Below are positions 51,836 to 63,143 of a DNA stretch of 64,000 nt, in pieces (position 1 is the stretch's first letter; every line of letters starts with the position of its first letter). The notes under the pieces were generated by a model. It did no database searches. It was not told the origin of the DNA and was given only the letters and a program-made list of their open reading frames with translations. This DNA is from Vitis vinifera. Lineage: Eukaryota; Streptophyta; Magnoliopsida; Vitales; Vitaceae. The stretch lies in the NCBI RefSeq assembly GCF_030704535.1, contig NC_081817.1:29203001-29267000 (forward strand). Direction: 5' to 3'. Both the position numbers and the translations under genes were made by a program.

Positions 51836-52194
51836 AATAGAAACATTATCAAAAATATTTTTAATTTAATTTTTAAATTCACAATGGAAAAGTAAGAAGT
51901 CCAAACTGGAAATAAGATTACTAATTATCTTACTTCTTTTTCTTTTTTAGACATCCCAATTAAAGAAAAGTCACATAACAATCCAAAAATTTAATATGTA
52001 AAAGACAATATTGAAAACATGAAAAGCAACAATTTTAATAATCATAATTAAAGCTTAATTTTAATGGTTACTTTTTAAAAATGATTCTTGTAATTCCAAG
52101 TTATTAGGTTGAATACTTATTTTACTATGCCTTTTAAGTTGGTTTTAACTTTCAAGGAAAAAAATTTTAACAATAAAACAAAAAAGAAATTTAT

Positions 52195-52431
52195 GAGACA
52201 ATTGATCAGTCAACATCCATCCACCTACTCCACCGACTTGATATAAAAATGCTTTTAAACCCACCATTGAATTGAAACAATGGATCAATCAACATCCATC
52301 CGCCTACTCCACCAACTTGATATAAAAATGCTTTTAAACCCACCATTGAATTGAGACAATGGATCAATCAACATCCATCCACCTACTCCGCTAAATTTAT
52401 GTAAAAATGTTTTTTGACTGACCAATGAATT
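52195..52431. repeat. 79-bp minisatellite, three units
   Basis: Units start at 52195, 52274 and 52353 and contain CAACATCCATCC. The paralogous array at 45890 has two units. Confidence 0.9.
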
Positions 52432-52754
52432 GTGGGGTTTGGTGACAAATCCTGACATCTAGATTAATTATTTTGTGAATGAATTGTAATTGTGATTATA
52501 TATATATATATATTAATAATAATTAAAAGCAATAAATATTGATAGTAATTGTAGAATTGCAATACTATTTATAATTATTAAAAATAATAGTATTAACATA
52601 AATATTGAAATTTAATAATATTAGGAATATTAATGTTGAAACAAATATTCGTCTCTTATAATAATAATAATAACAACAGTAGTAGAGAAAGAAATTAGTA
52701 TATTAAAAAGAAAAATAATTAAGAGGAAACAAATAAAAAAGCTGGCACATGCTT

Positions 52755-53054
52755 TGTGGCTTTTGCTTTCTGTTTGGAAAGCTCTACCCAACTTACTCAA
52801 CAGAGCCTGGCATCAGCCTTTTTTTGCGCTTTTGATTTCCCCTTTGCTTTCTTTTACTCACCGGTCACCACTCAATTATTGTGTTTGGCAAAAAAGTCTG
52901 CATCTGGGTCCACCACCATTAATGATTCCTTCAAGTTCAAGCCCTTGGCAAAAGAGACCGGTCTTTACTTCTTACTTTGCAGTTTGCTGCTGTGATTCTG
53001 CATTCCGCTTTGCTTCATTTTTCCTGTATTCAATCTCGCTGAATTCCTTTTGCA
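52755..53054 (+). promoter_or_regulatory. 5' flank of the intact NLR gene
   Basis: It is homologous to 28931-29269 and in part to 46780-46855 and 50515-50640. The repeated retention of this leader suggests it travels with the gene in duplications. No TATA box was assigned. Confidence 0.6.
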
Positions 53055-56000
53055 ATGGCGGACGCACTCCTCTCCGCTTCACTTCAAGTTCTATTCGACA
53101 GGTTGGCTTCTCCGGAGCTCGTCAACTTCATCCGGGGACAGAAGCTTAGCCATGAACTCCTCACCGACTTTAAGAGGAAATTGCTGGTTGTCCACAAAGC
53201 GCTCAATGATGCGGAGGTGAAGCAATTTTCAGACCCACTGGTCAAAGAGTGGTTGGTCCAAGTTAAGGATGTTGTGTATCATGCGGAGGACCTGTTGGAC
53301 GAGATCGCTACCGAAGCCTTGCGTTGCGAGATAGAAGCTGCTGAGGTCCAAACTGGCGGAATTTATCAGGTGTGGAACAAGTTCTCTACCAGGGTTAAGG
53401 CTCCCTTTGCCAACCAAAACATGGAGTCCAGGGTCAAGGGCTTGATGACCAGACTTGAAAACATTGCAAAAGAAAAAGTTGAGCTTGAGCTGAAAGAAGG
53501 TGATGGTGAGAAACTGTCACCAAAATTACCATCCTCTTCTTTGGTGGATGACTCCTTCGTGTACGGCAGGGGTGAAATTAGGGAGGAGTTGGTGAAGTGG
53601 TTGCTTTCTGACAAGGAAACTGCAGCAGCCAACAACGTCATAGATGTGATGTCCATAGTGGGCATGGGCGGAAGTGGCAAGACCACACTCGCTCAGCTTC
53701 TCTATAACGATGACAGAGTGAAGGAACACTTCCACATGAAAGCATGGGTCTGTGTTTCCACGGAGTTTCTTCTTATCGGTGTAACCAAATCAATTCTTGA
53801 GGCAATCGGTTGTAGACCTACTTCCGATCACAGCCTAGATTTGCTTCAACATCAACTCAAAGACAACCTTGGCAACAAGAAATTTCTGCTCGTTCTCGAC
53901 GACGTCTGGGATGTGGAGTCTCTTGATTGGGAAAGTTGGGATAGACTACGAACTCCACTCCACGCTGCAGCCCAGGGAAGCAAGATTGTTGTGACCAGTC
54001 GTAGCGAAACTGTTGCAAAAGTCATGCGTGCAATCCATACTCATCAGCTGGGAACATTAAGCCCTGAAGATAGTTGGTCCCTATTTACAAAACTTGCATT
54101 TCCAAATGGAGACCCCTGCGCTTATCCTCAGCTTGAACCCATAGGCAGAGAGATTGTGAAGAAGTGCCAAGGATTGCCTTTGGCTGTGAAAGCACTCGGG
54201 AGTCTCTTGTACTCTAAGCCCGAAAGAAGAGAATGGGAAGATATTTTGAATAGCAAAACATGGCATTCTCAGACTGATCATGAAATTCTTCCATCTCTTA
54301 GATTGAGTTATCAGCATCTTTCCCTACCTGTGAAGCGTTGTTTTGCTTACTGTTCCATTTTTCCCAAGGACTATGAATTCCACAAAGAGAAGCTGATTCT
54401 ATTATGGATGGCAGAAGGGCTTTTACACTCGGGACAAAGTAACAGAAGAATGGAAGAGGTAGGTGATTCATATTTTAATGAACTTTTAGCAAAGTCATTC
54501 TTTCAAAAATGTATTAGAGGAGAAAAATCATGCTTTGTAATGCATGATCTAATACATGACTTGGCTCAACATATCTCCCAAGAATTTTGCATTCGATTGG
54601 AAGATTGTAAGCTGCAAAAAATATCTGATAAGGCTCGCCATTTTCTCCACTTTAAAAGTGACGATGATGGGGCAGTTGTATTTAAAACTTTTGAGCCTGT
54701 TGGTGAAGCCAAACATCTCAGAACAATCTTACAGGTGGAGAGATTATGGCACCATCCTTTTTATTTATTAAGTACAAGAGTTTTACAAAATATATTACCA
54801 AAATTTAAATCCTTGCGCGTATTGTCATTGTGTGAATACTGCATAACAGATGTGCCTGATTCAATACACAATTTAAAACAGTTGCGTTACTTGGATTTCT
54901 CTACAACAATGATTAAAAGATTACCTGAATCAATATGTTGTTTATGCAATTTGCAAACGATGATGTTGAGTCAATGTTATGATCTTCTTGAATTGCCTTC
55001 AAAAATGGGGAAGTTGATTAATTTGCGCTATCTTGATATTAGTGGGACTAAATCATTGAAAGAAATGCCAAATGATATAGAGCAATTAAAAAGTTTACAA
55101 CGGCTGCCTCATTTTATTGTGGGCCAAGAAAGTGGATTCAGATTTGGAGAATTGTGGAAGCTTTCAGAGATTAGAGGAAGACTTGAAATTTCAAAAATGG
55201 AGAATGTGGTGGGTGTTGAGGATGCATTGCAGGCGAATATGAAGGATAAGAAATACCTTGATGAGTTATCCTTGAATTGGAGTCACTACCGGATTGGGGA
55301 TTATGTTAGACAAAGTGGAGCAACAGATGATATTCTTAACAGGCTAACACCTCATCCAAATTTAAAAAAGTTGTCCATTGGAGGGTATCCTGGTCTAACA
55401 TTTCCAGATTGGCTTGGAGATGAATCATTTTCAAATCTCGTGTCCCTTCAGCTTTCGAATTGTGGGAATTGCTCAACATTGCCGCCACTGGGGCAACTAG
55501 CTTGTCTTAAACGTCTAGAGATCTCAGACATGAAAGGAGTAGTGGGAGTGGGTAGTGAGTTTTATGGGAATTCTTCTTCCTCGCATCATCCCTCCTTCCC
55601 ATCCCTGCAAACTCTATCATTTAAAAAGATGTACAACTGGGAGAAATGGTTATGTTGTGGAGGCGTATGTGGAGAATTCCCTTGTCTCCAGGAGCTTTCT
55701 ATAAGGCTATGTCCAAAACTCACTGGGGAATTACCAATGCACCTTTCTTCATTGCAGGAACTTAACCTTGAAGATTGTCCACAACTGCTTGTGCCTACAC
55801 TCAACGTTCCTGCTGCCCGTGAACTGCAGTTGAAAAGGCAAACTTGTGGGTTCACAGCTAGTCAAACTTCAGAAATTGAAATTTCAGACGTCTCTCAGTT
55901 GAAGCAACTTCCAGTGGTACCCCACTATCTCTACATTAGAAAATGTGATTCTGTGGAGTCTCTACTAGAGGAGGAAATCCTGCAAATCAACATGTACAGT

Positions 56001-57053
56001 TTGGAAATTTGTGATTGCTCTTTTTACAGATCCCCAAACAAAGTTGGCTTACCCACTACATTGAAATTGCTATCAATCTCTGATTGTACCAAATTGGACC
56101 TTCTTCTACCTGAGTTGTTCAGATGCCATCACCCGGTTCTCGAAAATCTATCAATCAATGGCGGTACCTGTGATTCTCTCTCGTTGTCCTTCTCAATATT
56201 GGACATCTTCCCCAGGTTGACTGATTTCAAAATAAAAGATCTTAAGGGGATTGAGGAGCTCTGCATCTCGATTTCAGAGGGGCATCCCACATCTCTTCGT
56301 AGATTGAGAATCGAAGGGTGCCTTAATCTTGTATACATCCAACTGCCCGCTCTCGACTCGATGTGCCATCAGATATACAACTGCTCCAAGCTCAGATTGC
56401 TGGCGCACACCCATTCATCTCTGCAGAACCTAAGTTTAATGACTTGTCCAAAATTGTTGTTGCACAGAGAGGGTTTGCCTTCCAACCTACGGGAACTTGA
56501 AATATGGGGCTGCAACCAACTCACGTCACAGGTGGACTGGGATTTGCAAAGACTGACCTCTCTTACTCATTTCACAATCGAAGGTGGATGTGAAGGCGTG
56601 GAATTATTTCCCAAGGAGTGTCTGCTGCCCTCTTCTCTAACTTATCTTTCAATCTATAGTCTTCCAAATCTCAAGTCTCTTGACAACAAGGGGCTTCAAC
56701 AACTCACCTCTCTTCGAGAATTATGGATCCAGTACTGCCCTGAGCTCCAATTCTCGACAGGATCTGTTCTTCAATGCCTTCTCTCTCTCAAGAAATTAGG
56801 AATCGACTCGTGCGGAAGGCTCCAATCCTTGACAGAAGCGGGTCTTCACCACCTCACCACTCTTGAAACGTTAAGAATTTTCGACTGCCCTAAGCTTCAA
56901 TACTTGACAAAAGAGAGACTGCCAGACTCCCTCTCTTCTCTGTATGTCAGATGGTGTCCTTCACTGGAACAACGACTCCAATTTGAGAATGGGCAAGAAT
57001 GGCGTTATATATCTCACATTCCAAGAATAGAGATCGATGATGTGCTATTTTAA
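53055..57053 (+). CDS. CC-NBS-LRR disease resistance protein, RPP13-like, 1332 aa
   Basis: This is a cytosolic NLR immune receptor in one exon. An RX-type coiled coil (about 1-140, with EDLLDEIATE) precedes the NB-ARC domain: P-loop GMGGSGKTT (Lys209), RNBS-A HFHMKAWVCVS, kinase-2 LLVLDDVW (Asp282-Asp283), RNBS-B GSKIVVTSR, GLPL at 373-376 and MHD at 496-498. About 25 irregular leucine-rich repeats follow from about 560 to near the end. All nucleotide-binding and switch motifs are intact. Length and order are normal for this family. It is the only complete NLR in the window. Its recognised pathogen cannot be told from sequence. Confidence 0.95.
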   Translation: MADALLSASLQVLFDRLASPELVNFIRGQKLSHELLTDFKRKLLVVHKALNDAEVKQFSDPLVKEWLVQVKDVVYHAEDLLDEIATEALRCEIEAAEVQTGGIYQVWNKFSTRVKAPFANQNMESRVKGLMTRLENIAKEKVELELKEGDGEKLSPKLPSSSLVDDSFVYGRGEIREELVKWLLSDKETAAANNVIDVMSIVGMGGSGKTTLAQLLYNDDRVKEHFHMKAWVCVSTEFLLIGVTKSILEAIGCRPTSDHSLDLLQHQLKDNLGNKKFLLVLDDVWDVESLDWESWDRLRTPLHAAAQGSKIVVTSRSETVAKVMRAIHTHQLGTLSPEDSWSLFTKLAFPNGDPCAYPQLEPIGREIVKKCQGLPLAVKALGSLLYSKPERREWEDILNSKTWHSQTDHEILPSLRLSYQHLSLPVKRCFAYCSIFPKDYEFHKEKLILLWMAEGLLHSGQSNRRMEEVGDSYFNELLAKSFFQKCIRGEKSCFVMHDLIHDLAQHISQEFCIRLEDCKLQKISDKARHFLHFKSDDDGAVVFKTFEPVGEAKHLRTILQVERLWHHPFYLLSTRVLQNILPKFKSLRVLSLCEYCITDVPDSIHNLKQLRYLDFSTTMIKRLPESICCLCNLQTMMLSQCYDLLELPSKMGKLINLRYLDISGTKSLKEMPNDIEQLKSLQRLPHFIVGQESGFRFGELWKLSEIRGRLEISKMENVVGVEDALQANMKDKKYLDELSLNWSHYRIGDYVRQSGATDDILNRLTPHPNLKKLSIGGYPGLTFPDWLGDESFSNLVSLQLSNCGNCSTLPPLGQLACLKRLEISDMKGVVGVGSEFYGNSSSSHHPSFPSLQTLSFKKMYNWEKWLCCGGVCGEFPCLQELSIRLCPKLTGELPMHLSSLQELNLEDCPQLLVPTLNVPAARELQLKRQTCGFTASQTSEIEISDVSQLKQLPVVPHYLYIRKCDSVESLLEEEILQINMYSLEICDCSFYRSPNKVGLPTTLKLLSISDCTKLDLLLPELFRCHHPVLENLSINGGTCDSLSLSFSILDIFPRLTDFKIKDLKGIEELCISISEGHPTSLRRLRIEGCLNLVYIQLPALDSMCHQIYNCSKLRLLAHTHSSLQNLSLMTCPKLLLHREGLPSNLRELEIWGCNQLTSQVDWDLQRLTSLTHFTIEGGCEGVELFPKECLLPSSLTYLSIYSLPNLKSLDNKGLQQLTSLRELWIQYCPELQFSTGSVLQCLLSLKKLGIDSCGRLQSLTEAGLHHLTTLETLRIFDCPKLQYLTKERLPDSLSSLYVRWCPSLEQRLQFENGQEWRYISHIPRIEIDDVLF

Positions 57054-58217
57054 TGAAAGCGGCAGTGCACCAACACATGGGCAGGTAATTGTTGTGTGCT
57101 TAAACTTAATTTCTTTACAAAATTGATGTTCCACCCAAATTTCTAATCTCAAGAATATATCTGTTTAATTCCTTGCCTCCGTTAAATCTCCTACATTGTT
57201 AAGGTTTTGACCTCCTTAGCCCTAAAATTAAGTGACAGTAACTTTTGTATTTTAACTCTTAAAGCCTTACATTGAAAAATTAATAATTTTTTTTAAAAAA
57301 AAAGTTTTTTAAAACAAAAAACAATAATGCTGTTTAGGTTAAAGAATTTGTATTATTTTTAAAAACAATGTTTTACTTTTATTTTATAAAATTAATTTAT
57401 AATAATATAAAATCAAATTCAAGTTAAGTCTTAATAAAAAATAAAAATTAAATACATAATTATATATTAGTTAAAGAAAAATAATTTTGTTTTTAATTAT
57501 GAAACAATTTTTTTATTATAGTGAAAAAAAAATTTCTATAATATAAAAATAATTTTAATATTTATTTTTAATACAAGTCAATTAAGTACTTTAATTAATT
57601 TTTTTTTGTTTTTTTAATGTTTTATAAAATTAAGAATATTTGGTAAGTAATTATTATAAAAGGATTTAAAAAAAAAACTTGTTCGGATAAATTTTTTATT
57701 GAAAATGAAAATAATTTTGTAATTATTGATAAATTATAAAATATATAGTTTTTAGTAAAACATAAATAGTAATATTATAATAAAATCATAAATTATATTT
57801 TTAGTAGAAATTATACTATTTTATTATATGTTAGAATAATGAGTTTATTATTTAAGTTTCAAATTATTTTTAAAATTTAATAGACTTGTTAACAAATCCA
57901 ACATATAAAGTCTTGTTTAATTTGGAGTTAATTTGCCTAGTGAAAAAAATTGAAAAATAATAATTCTATGTAGAAGAGAAATAATAGTGTATATGTTCTT
58001 CTATTGTTTTTAAAAATGGATGAAAGTAAATGTTATTTGTTCTTTAAAAGTTATTTTCTCTTTCACTTTGTTTTTAAAAAATAGGAAATAGAGAACAATA
58101 ACCAAACAGTTTTTAAAATTTTCACCAAACATGCTCTTATTCCCTCAAATTTTAAAATTTCTCAAAAAGTGATTTTTAAAGACACAAGGTAAATCTATAC
58201 TTTTTGATGACATTTGC
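57054..58217. other. NLR 3' flank then AT-rich spacer
   Basis: The first 125 bp match the 3' flank at 32696. From about 57230 it is AT-rich and low-complexity. No gene is seen. Confidence 0.65.
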
Positions 58218-58530
58218 AGCATAGACACCAGTAGCCATGGTAGTGGGATTTGTGGATTTAACAACCATTGTATTGCTTGATGAAGAAGGGGGTTTGTCTA
58301 GATTGTTGCATGCATAGGTATTCATTCTTGGATATAGATTTTAAAGACCAAATTTTTTCAATTGCCCGATTGCCAAGCAGATGAAGGGAGAGCAGAGAAG
58401 AATGTGGTACACAGGCTATTGACAAGCAAAATCGAGTTCCAGAGGGAACATAATCCCATGATCTTGTATTTATGAAATTGCCCTCTCTCAACACCAAAAA
58501 CAGTGATCAATGGTCTGTCATTTTAATGAA
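58218..58530 (+). pseudogene. Receptor kinase EGF-like fragment joined to an NLR 3' end
   Basis: About 58218-58410 encodes, with frame breaks, the GSGICGFNNHCI-type EGF segment and following residues of a lectin receptor kinase. From about 58480 it becomes the last codons and 3' flank of an NLR (CAATGGTCTGTCATTTTAA, matching 57036-57053 and on). Two unrelated gene families are thus joined. It is not functional. Confidence 0.75.
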
Positions 58531-60410
58531 AGTGGTACTCCATCAATATACTGTCAGGTAATTTGTTCTATGCTTAAACTTATTTTCTTTAAAAAAGTTA
58601 TGTTCCAATTCATAAAGTAGCTGGCCAAGTACTCATGTTTCAAAACTTCTAACAATCTCTGCACTTGCATGTCTGCATAACTCATTTTCTAGTCTTCTTA
58701 TTGGGAATTTGGTTATGCAGCATGCTCTATCCTGTCTTTTTTTTAAAAAAGAATTTTCTAATGAAGTAAAGAAGAGTAAAGAAAGATTGATCCATGGTAA
58801 TTCACATTTTAATGAAGCCAGTTATCATATTTTCATGACACCATCAATTTACCTTTTAGAATGGGTAGAGATGACTCTTAGCTACTTGTGTGTTAATCCC
58901 CTGTAAGAACATGTGGATACATTTTTTGGTAATTCATGGTTATTGAAATATGTATTGAATCTTACCCACATCATAATATGAACTTAGTTGGCTACATAAG
59001 TAATATACATGTTGTGACTTTGCTCCCTTCGATATCAAAATAAATGGATCACTGCTTTTTCTTTTGTGTGTCTCATATTAAGCAACAAGGATCAGCATAG
59101 AAGACTTACTATGAGAACAATGTTTGATATGACCATGAAAAAAAAAAAGAGGTAAACATCAATAACTTTATGCCAATGTAATTTTAAATTTGGGAACATT
59201 TGGAAAACTACAGTTGCAAAAGCAACATTTTTATGTGAGGTATTTTATGGTATTGAATTTATAGAATTTTTTAGTTATCTGAACTTTCTTTTGGTTCAGC
59301 AGCCAGCACTGATTAAGGGCCCCTGTAAAAAAAAAGCCAGTCTATTTTGCACTAACCCGATGGACCACCTTCAAAAGGTGAGCAGATTGACACAAATCTT
59401 TGTTATGTAGTTGCTACATATGTTTCTGTCCCAATTTTGATGTTCTATTGTTCTTGTTTTGGCTTTTCTTAGGTCTTGACTATGACCAAATGATCATTTG
59501 CAAAATTGGCATTGTCATGCCTACACTTTTGTCTCTGACTATGAGCATTGGTTCTCATTTTTCATTTGAGCAGGAGCCAATTGTTTATTCTTAAAGAAAA
59601 TTAAAAAGTTCAAGTCTAAATGAACGTCTATACCGCAAAATTCCCACGAGGAATATTGTAATTAAATTGTGTTGACTATAAGACTTTTGCGGTTCTGTTT
59701 TTTATTTTGATGTTGGTATTATCTTAAAGTAGTTGAGTGCAATTCTCTCATTGAACTTTCTGATTTTGTATAGAAATGACGATTTTGAGCTTATTCCCAT
59801 CTTCATGTTTTAGAAAATTCACTATTCTACATTATGAGCTAATTCACCACCTCTTATGAAGAAGAAGAGTTGGTTGTTGACTATATTAAATGTTCTCCGG
59901 ATTTATTTTTATGAACTTTTTATGATACAGGGTTTGTTCTCAATCTGAGGAAAGTTTGTTTTGAGAGCATATTTGACTATTAGTCAAGCTGGACTAGCCT
60001 GTGACTCAATTCCATCAACCAACGTCAATGGTATCAACTATGGATGGCCCTTGCTTGGTTGGGTCGAGTTACAATCAGACTTAAGTATGTTCACATGGTA
60101 AGTCTGGAGATGAAAATTAAGTTGTAACTTGTAACTATAGGTCTTTAACATTGTCACAAAGGAAAAGGATATTGAGAGAAGTTACTTGAGGAAATTAGTT
60201 TCCACACTGGTTGACATTCTCATAATTTTCTTTTTCATACTTCTCTAGTAGCTTAAAATCATATAGAATGTACCTGTGATTGAATATTTAAGAGGCCAAA
60301 ATCACATGTACTTGAATGACCTGCTCAAATTAACATGGCGATTTTCCAGTTTTTACATATTCTATGCTAATTCTACCAGGTTTTTCTTGGTTGGTAACCA
60401 ATTTTTTTTG
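58531..60410. other. NLR-type 3' flank
   Basis: It matches 35840-36340 and 36840-36920 in blocks (for example near 59080-59460 and 59740-59780). No gene is seen; short open frames are not supported. Confidence 0.55.
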
Positions 60411-61195
60411 AAAATATGGCTTTAGTTATTTGTGCCTGGACATGCTTCAAGAATCCCACTGATACCATCTTGCCACATAAGTTAACCTCTTATCAGAAGA
60501 TAGAGACTTTGGGAGTGATATTACTACAGGACAACACTTGATTTTGATTATATAAGCACTGAAAACAGAACACTGCAAACCATTGGAACTGCATTAATAC
60601 TTCTTGGTCTATTCTGCAGGCAATTACTGATGACAATTGCAGTGCAGCTGCAAGGGGCCGTGGTCGCGGGATTTGTGGATTCAACAGCTATTGTATTGTT
60701 TGATGAGTAGAGGGGGCTGTTCAGATGTGAGTGCCTGTGTAGGCATTCTTTCTTGGCTCCAGATTTTAAAGACCAAATTTTCCAATGCCCAGTTACCAAG
60801 CAGATGAAGGGGAAGCAGAGAATAATGCAGTAGAGTTCATAGAATTAAACAACACAGACTGGCAAATCTGCAATTATGAACTTTGGATTGAACAGACCGT
60901 TGACAAGGAGAAATTTTAAAGAGTCTTGTAAAGAGGATTGCTTCTGTGCAGTAGCCATTTATACAGACAATGTGTTGGCCAAAGAGATTCCTTCTCTCCT
61001 GTGGAAGACAGAGCAAAGGCTTACAGATAGGCCAGGATAAGCCTACCTTGATTCTTGTTGGGTCACTACTACTTGGAAGCTCAGTGTTCTTCAAACTCTT
61101 TGTGTGTTTAGCTATAGCTGGGCTGCTGTCTTCTGATACTGTAAGAAACTGATCAGTCTCCAATTTGTTTCAAGCATACTGGGGACTAAGGAGTA
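60411..61195 (+). pseudogene. Lectin receptor kinase relic (lectin, EGF, PAN, membrane helix)
   Basis: Scattered pieces appear in family order: a lectin piece (CFKNPTDTILP, about 60447), the EGF-like GICGFNSYCIV segment (about 60670), the PAN-like CKEDCFCAVAIYTDN segment (about 60930) and a membrane-helix segment (LILVGSLLLGSSVFF, about 61050). Stops and frame changes lie between them and no kinase domain follows. It resembles the 827-aa genes only distantly. Confidence 0.8.
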
Positions 61196-61479
61196 ACATC
61201 TGCAGACACTTATTCCCTAGACAATTGATGCTACTTCTCTGAATAAATTTCCAATTTTTCTCTTTTAATTTTTATCAATGTACTTGTTCCTATACCATCA
61301 GTTTGTACCCACATTATGACATTGACAACCTAAGGAAAATTTTAAAAAAGTAGCATAATCTTGTTACCTTTTATGTAACATGCCATCTTAGAAGATGATT
61401 GATCATATTAATTATTTTTTTAGAGGGGTTAATTATGTTCTATATGTAATTAGTGAACATGAATTACCAAACAATAATT

Positions 61480-62060
61480 TGGTATGCAGATAAAGAAGTG
61501 GCAGAAGGGTACAAAGATTGAACTCACCAAAAATGGGGAGTTCAAACTCGCTGACAAAGGAGGATATGAGCTTCGGAGAACTCAGTCGGCTGTTAAAGGG
61601 GTTACTCATGCTGCTATGCTCGACAATGGTAACTTTGTTCTTGAGAATGAAGTGGAGTTGCCAAGCAGATGAAGATGAAGCGAAGAGAGCAAAGGATGAA
61701 GTGGAGTTGAAAGAATTAAACAACACAGATCGGTTGATTAGGAGAAGTGTAAAGAGTCATGTGAAGAGGATTGCTTCTTCAAAGTAGTCATTTATAGAGG
61801 CAATGTGTTAGAAGAAGATTTCCTCTTTCATATGGAAGACGAAGAGGAAGCTCTAATGGATTGAGATTATGAACTGTTTGTGCAAAGGAAGTTGGAGAAG
61901 TTGGTGGAAGATGATGAGGATGCAAATTATGAATGATATGAAGAGGCTGGAGAGGCTAGTGATGGTGTCCATTTGGTGCATTCAGGAGGATTCAGCTCTA
62001 AGGCCAACCATGAGGAAGGTTACACAGATGCTGGAGGGTGTAGTTGAAGTTTCCGTGTAG
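61480..62060 (+). pseudogene. Lectin receptor kinase relic (lectin, PAN, kinase tail)
   Basis: A lectin piece (GTKIELTKNGEFKLADKGG, then VTHAAMLDNGNFVLEN) joins directly to a PAN-like piece (CKESCEEDCFFKVVIY) and then to the last kinase residues (WCIQEDSALRPTMRKV to VEVSV). The membrane helix and most of the kinase are deleted. Its tail most resembles the gene at 12753. Confidence 0.85.
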
Positions 62061-63143
62061 GGCTTTAATTTGGAATTTCTTTATGTTCATCTCGAATCAT
62101 TACCTTTTTATCATTTGTATGAAAATACATTCTTTTCACCTAACATGAGTTCAAATAAAGGAGGGCATAATGTATATTAATAGTAGAATATACACATCTC
62201 ATATATAATAAATTTATTTATTTTATTAATTTTAATTTTTTTATATTAGTTATTTTAGAAAATAAAAACTTTTTATAAATTAAATTTAAAATAAAAAAAT
62301 AATTAAAGAAAATATTTATAGAATATATTATAAAATAATATTAACAACCATGGCTTTACATCGATGACTCATTTTTTTATCATAATTATTTTAAGTGTAT
62401 CTTACAAATTTACAATATTTTAAGATTATATATTTAATAAACAAATATATTGCTTAAGACTAGTAAAAATTAATATAACTTACAGTTAATAATGATAAAT
62501 ATTCATTACAACTAATAAAGATAAATTTGTCAATTTGATAATTTAAAATTAATTTTACTAAACAACCTTAACACTTAAAATAAAAAAGAATAAGTTTTAA
62601 ATTAACAATTTAAAAATAATTTAAATTAAAATTAATTTAAGTTAGTAAATAATAAATATTAAGTTTTACCAAATGCATACAAAAGTTTTTTAAATACCTC
62701 AATTTTTATTTAATTTTTAAAATTTATTACATTTTCAATACAAGTTTTGGAGAGTTTTTATATTATATATATAAAAGAAAAGATTTCTTATATAATTAAA
62801 CTTTAAATCTACTCAAGGACAATTCTTTTGTCTTTCTTTTTCTAAATTTATTTAATTACTGGTGCATGGTGACAATGGGTTTGGAGCCCAAATTTCAACA
62901 CTCCATACCACAAAGAAAAATTTATGCTCACTTGAATCATTCATCATATTTGTATTCTTAATGATTTTTTATGGCATCCCACTTGAAGAAAATCATCTAA
63001 CCATAAAAATTTTCAATATGTAGAAAGTAATATCATTATTAAAATATAGAAAACAATAATTTTCATAATTTGATGCTTTTCATTCATATTTTTTTTAATA
63101 TAAAATTAATTAGGGTAATAAATTTCATAATTAAATTTGAACT
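62061..63143. other. AT-rich spacer
   Basis: No gene is seen. The segment 62890-63120 shares blocks with the spacer repeats near 44900 and 45620-45720 and with 37490. Confidence 0.6.

Larger units (their letters stand above)
50791..52754. other. AT-rich spacer upstream of the intact NLR
   Basis: It contains the third spacer-repeat copy (to about 51550), a degenerate MITE (51555-51835) and a 79-bp minisatellite (52195-52431), in the same order as 44151-46046. No gene is seen. Confidence 0.65.

Noticed and set aside
52754-53149. 131-aa ORF overlapping the start of the intact NLR
   Set aside because: Out-of-frame leader and N-terminal shadow of the 53055 gene.
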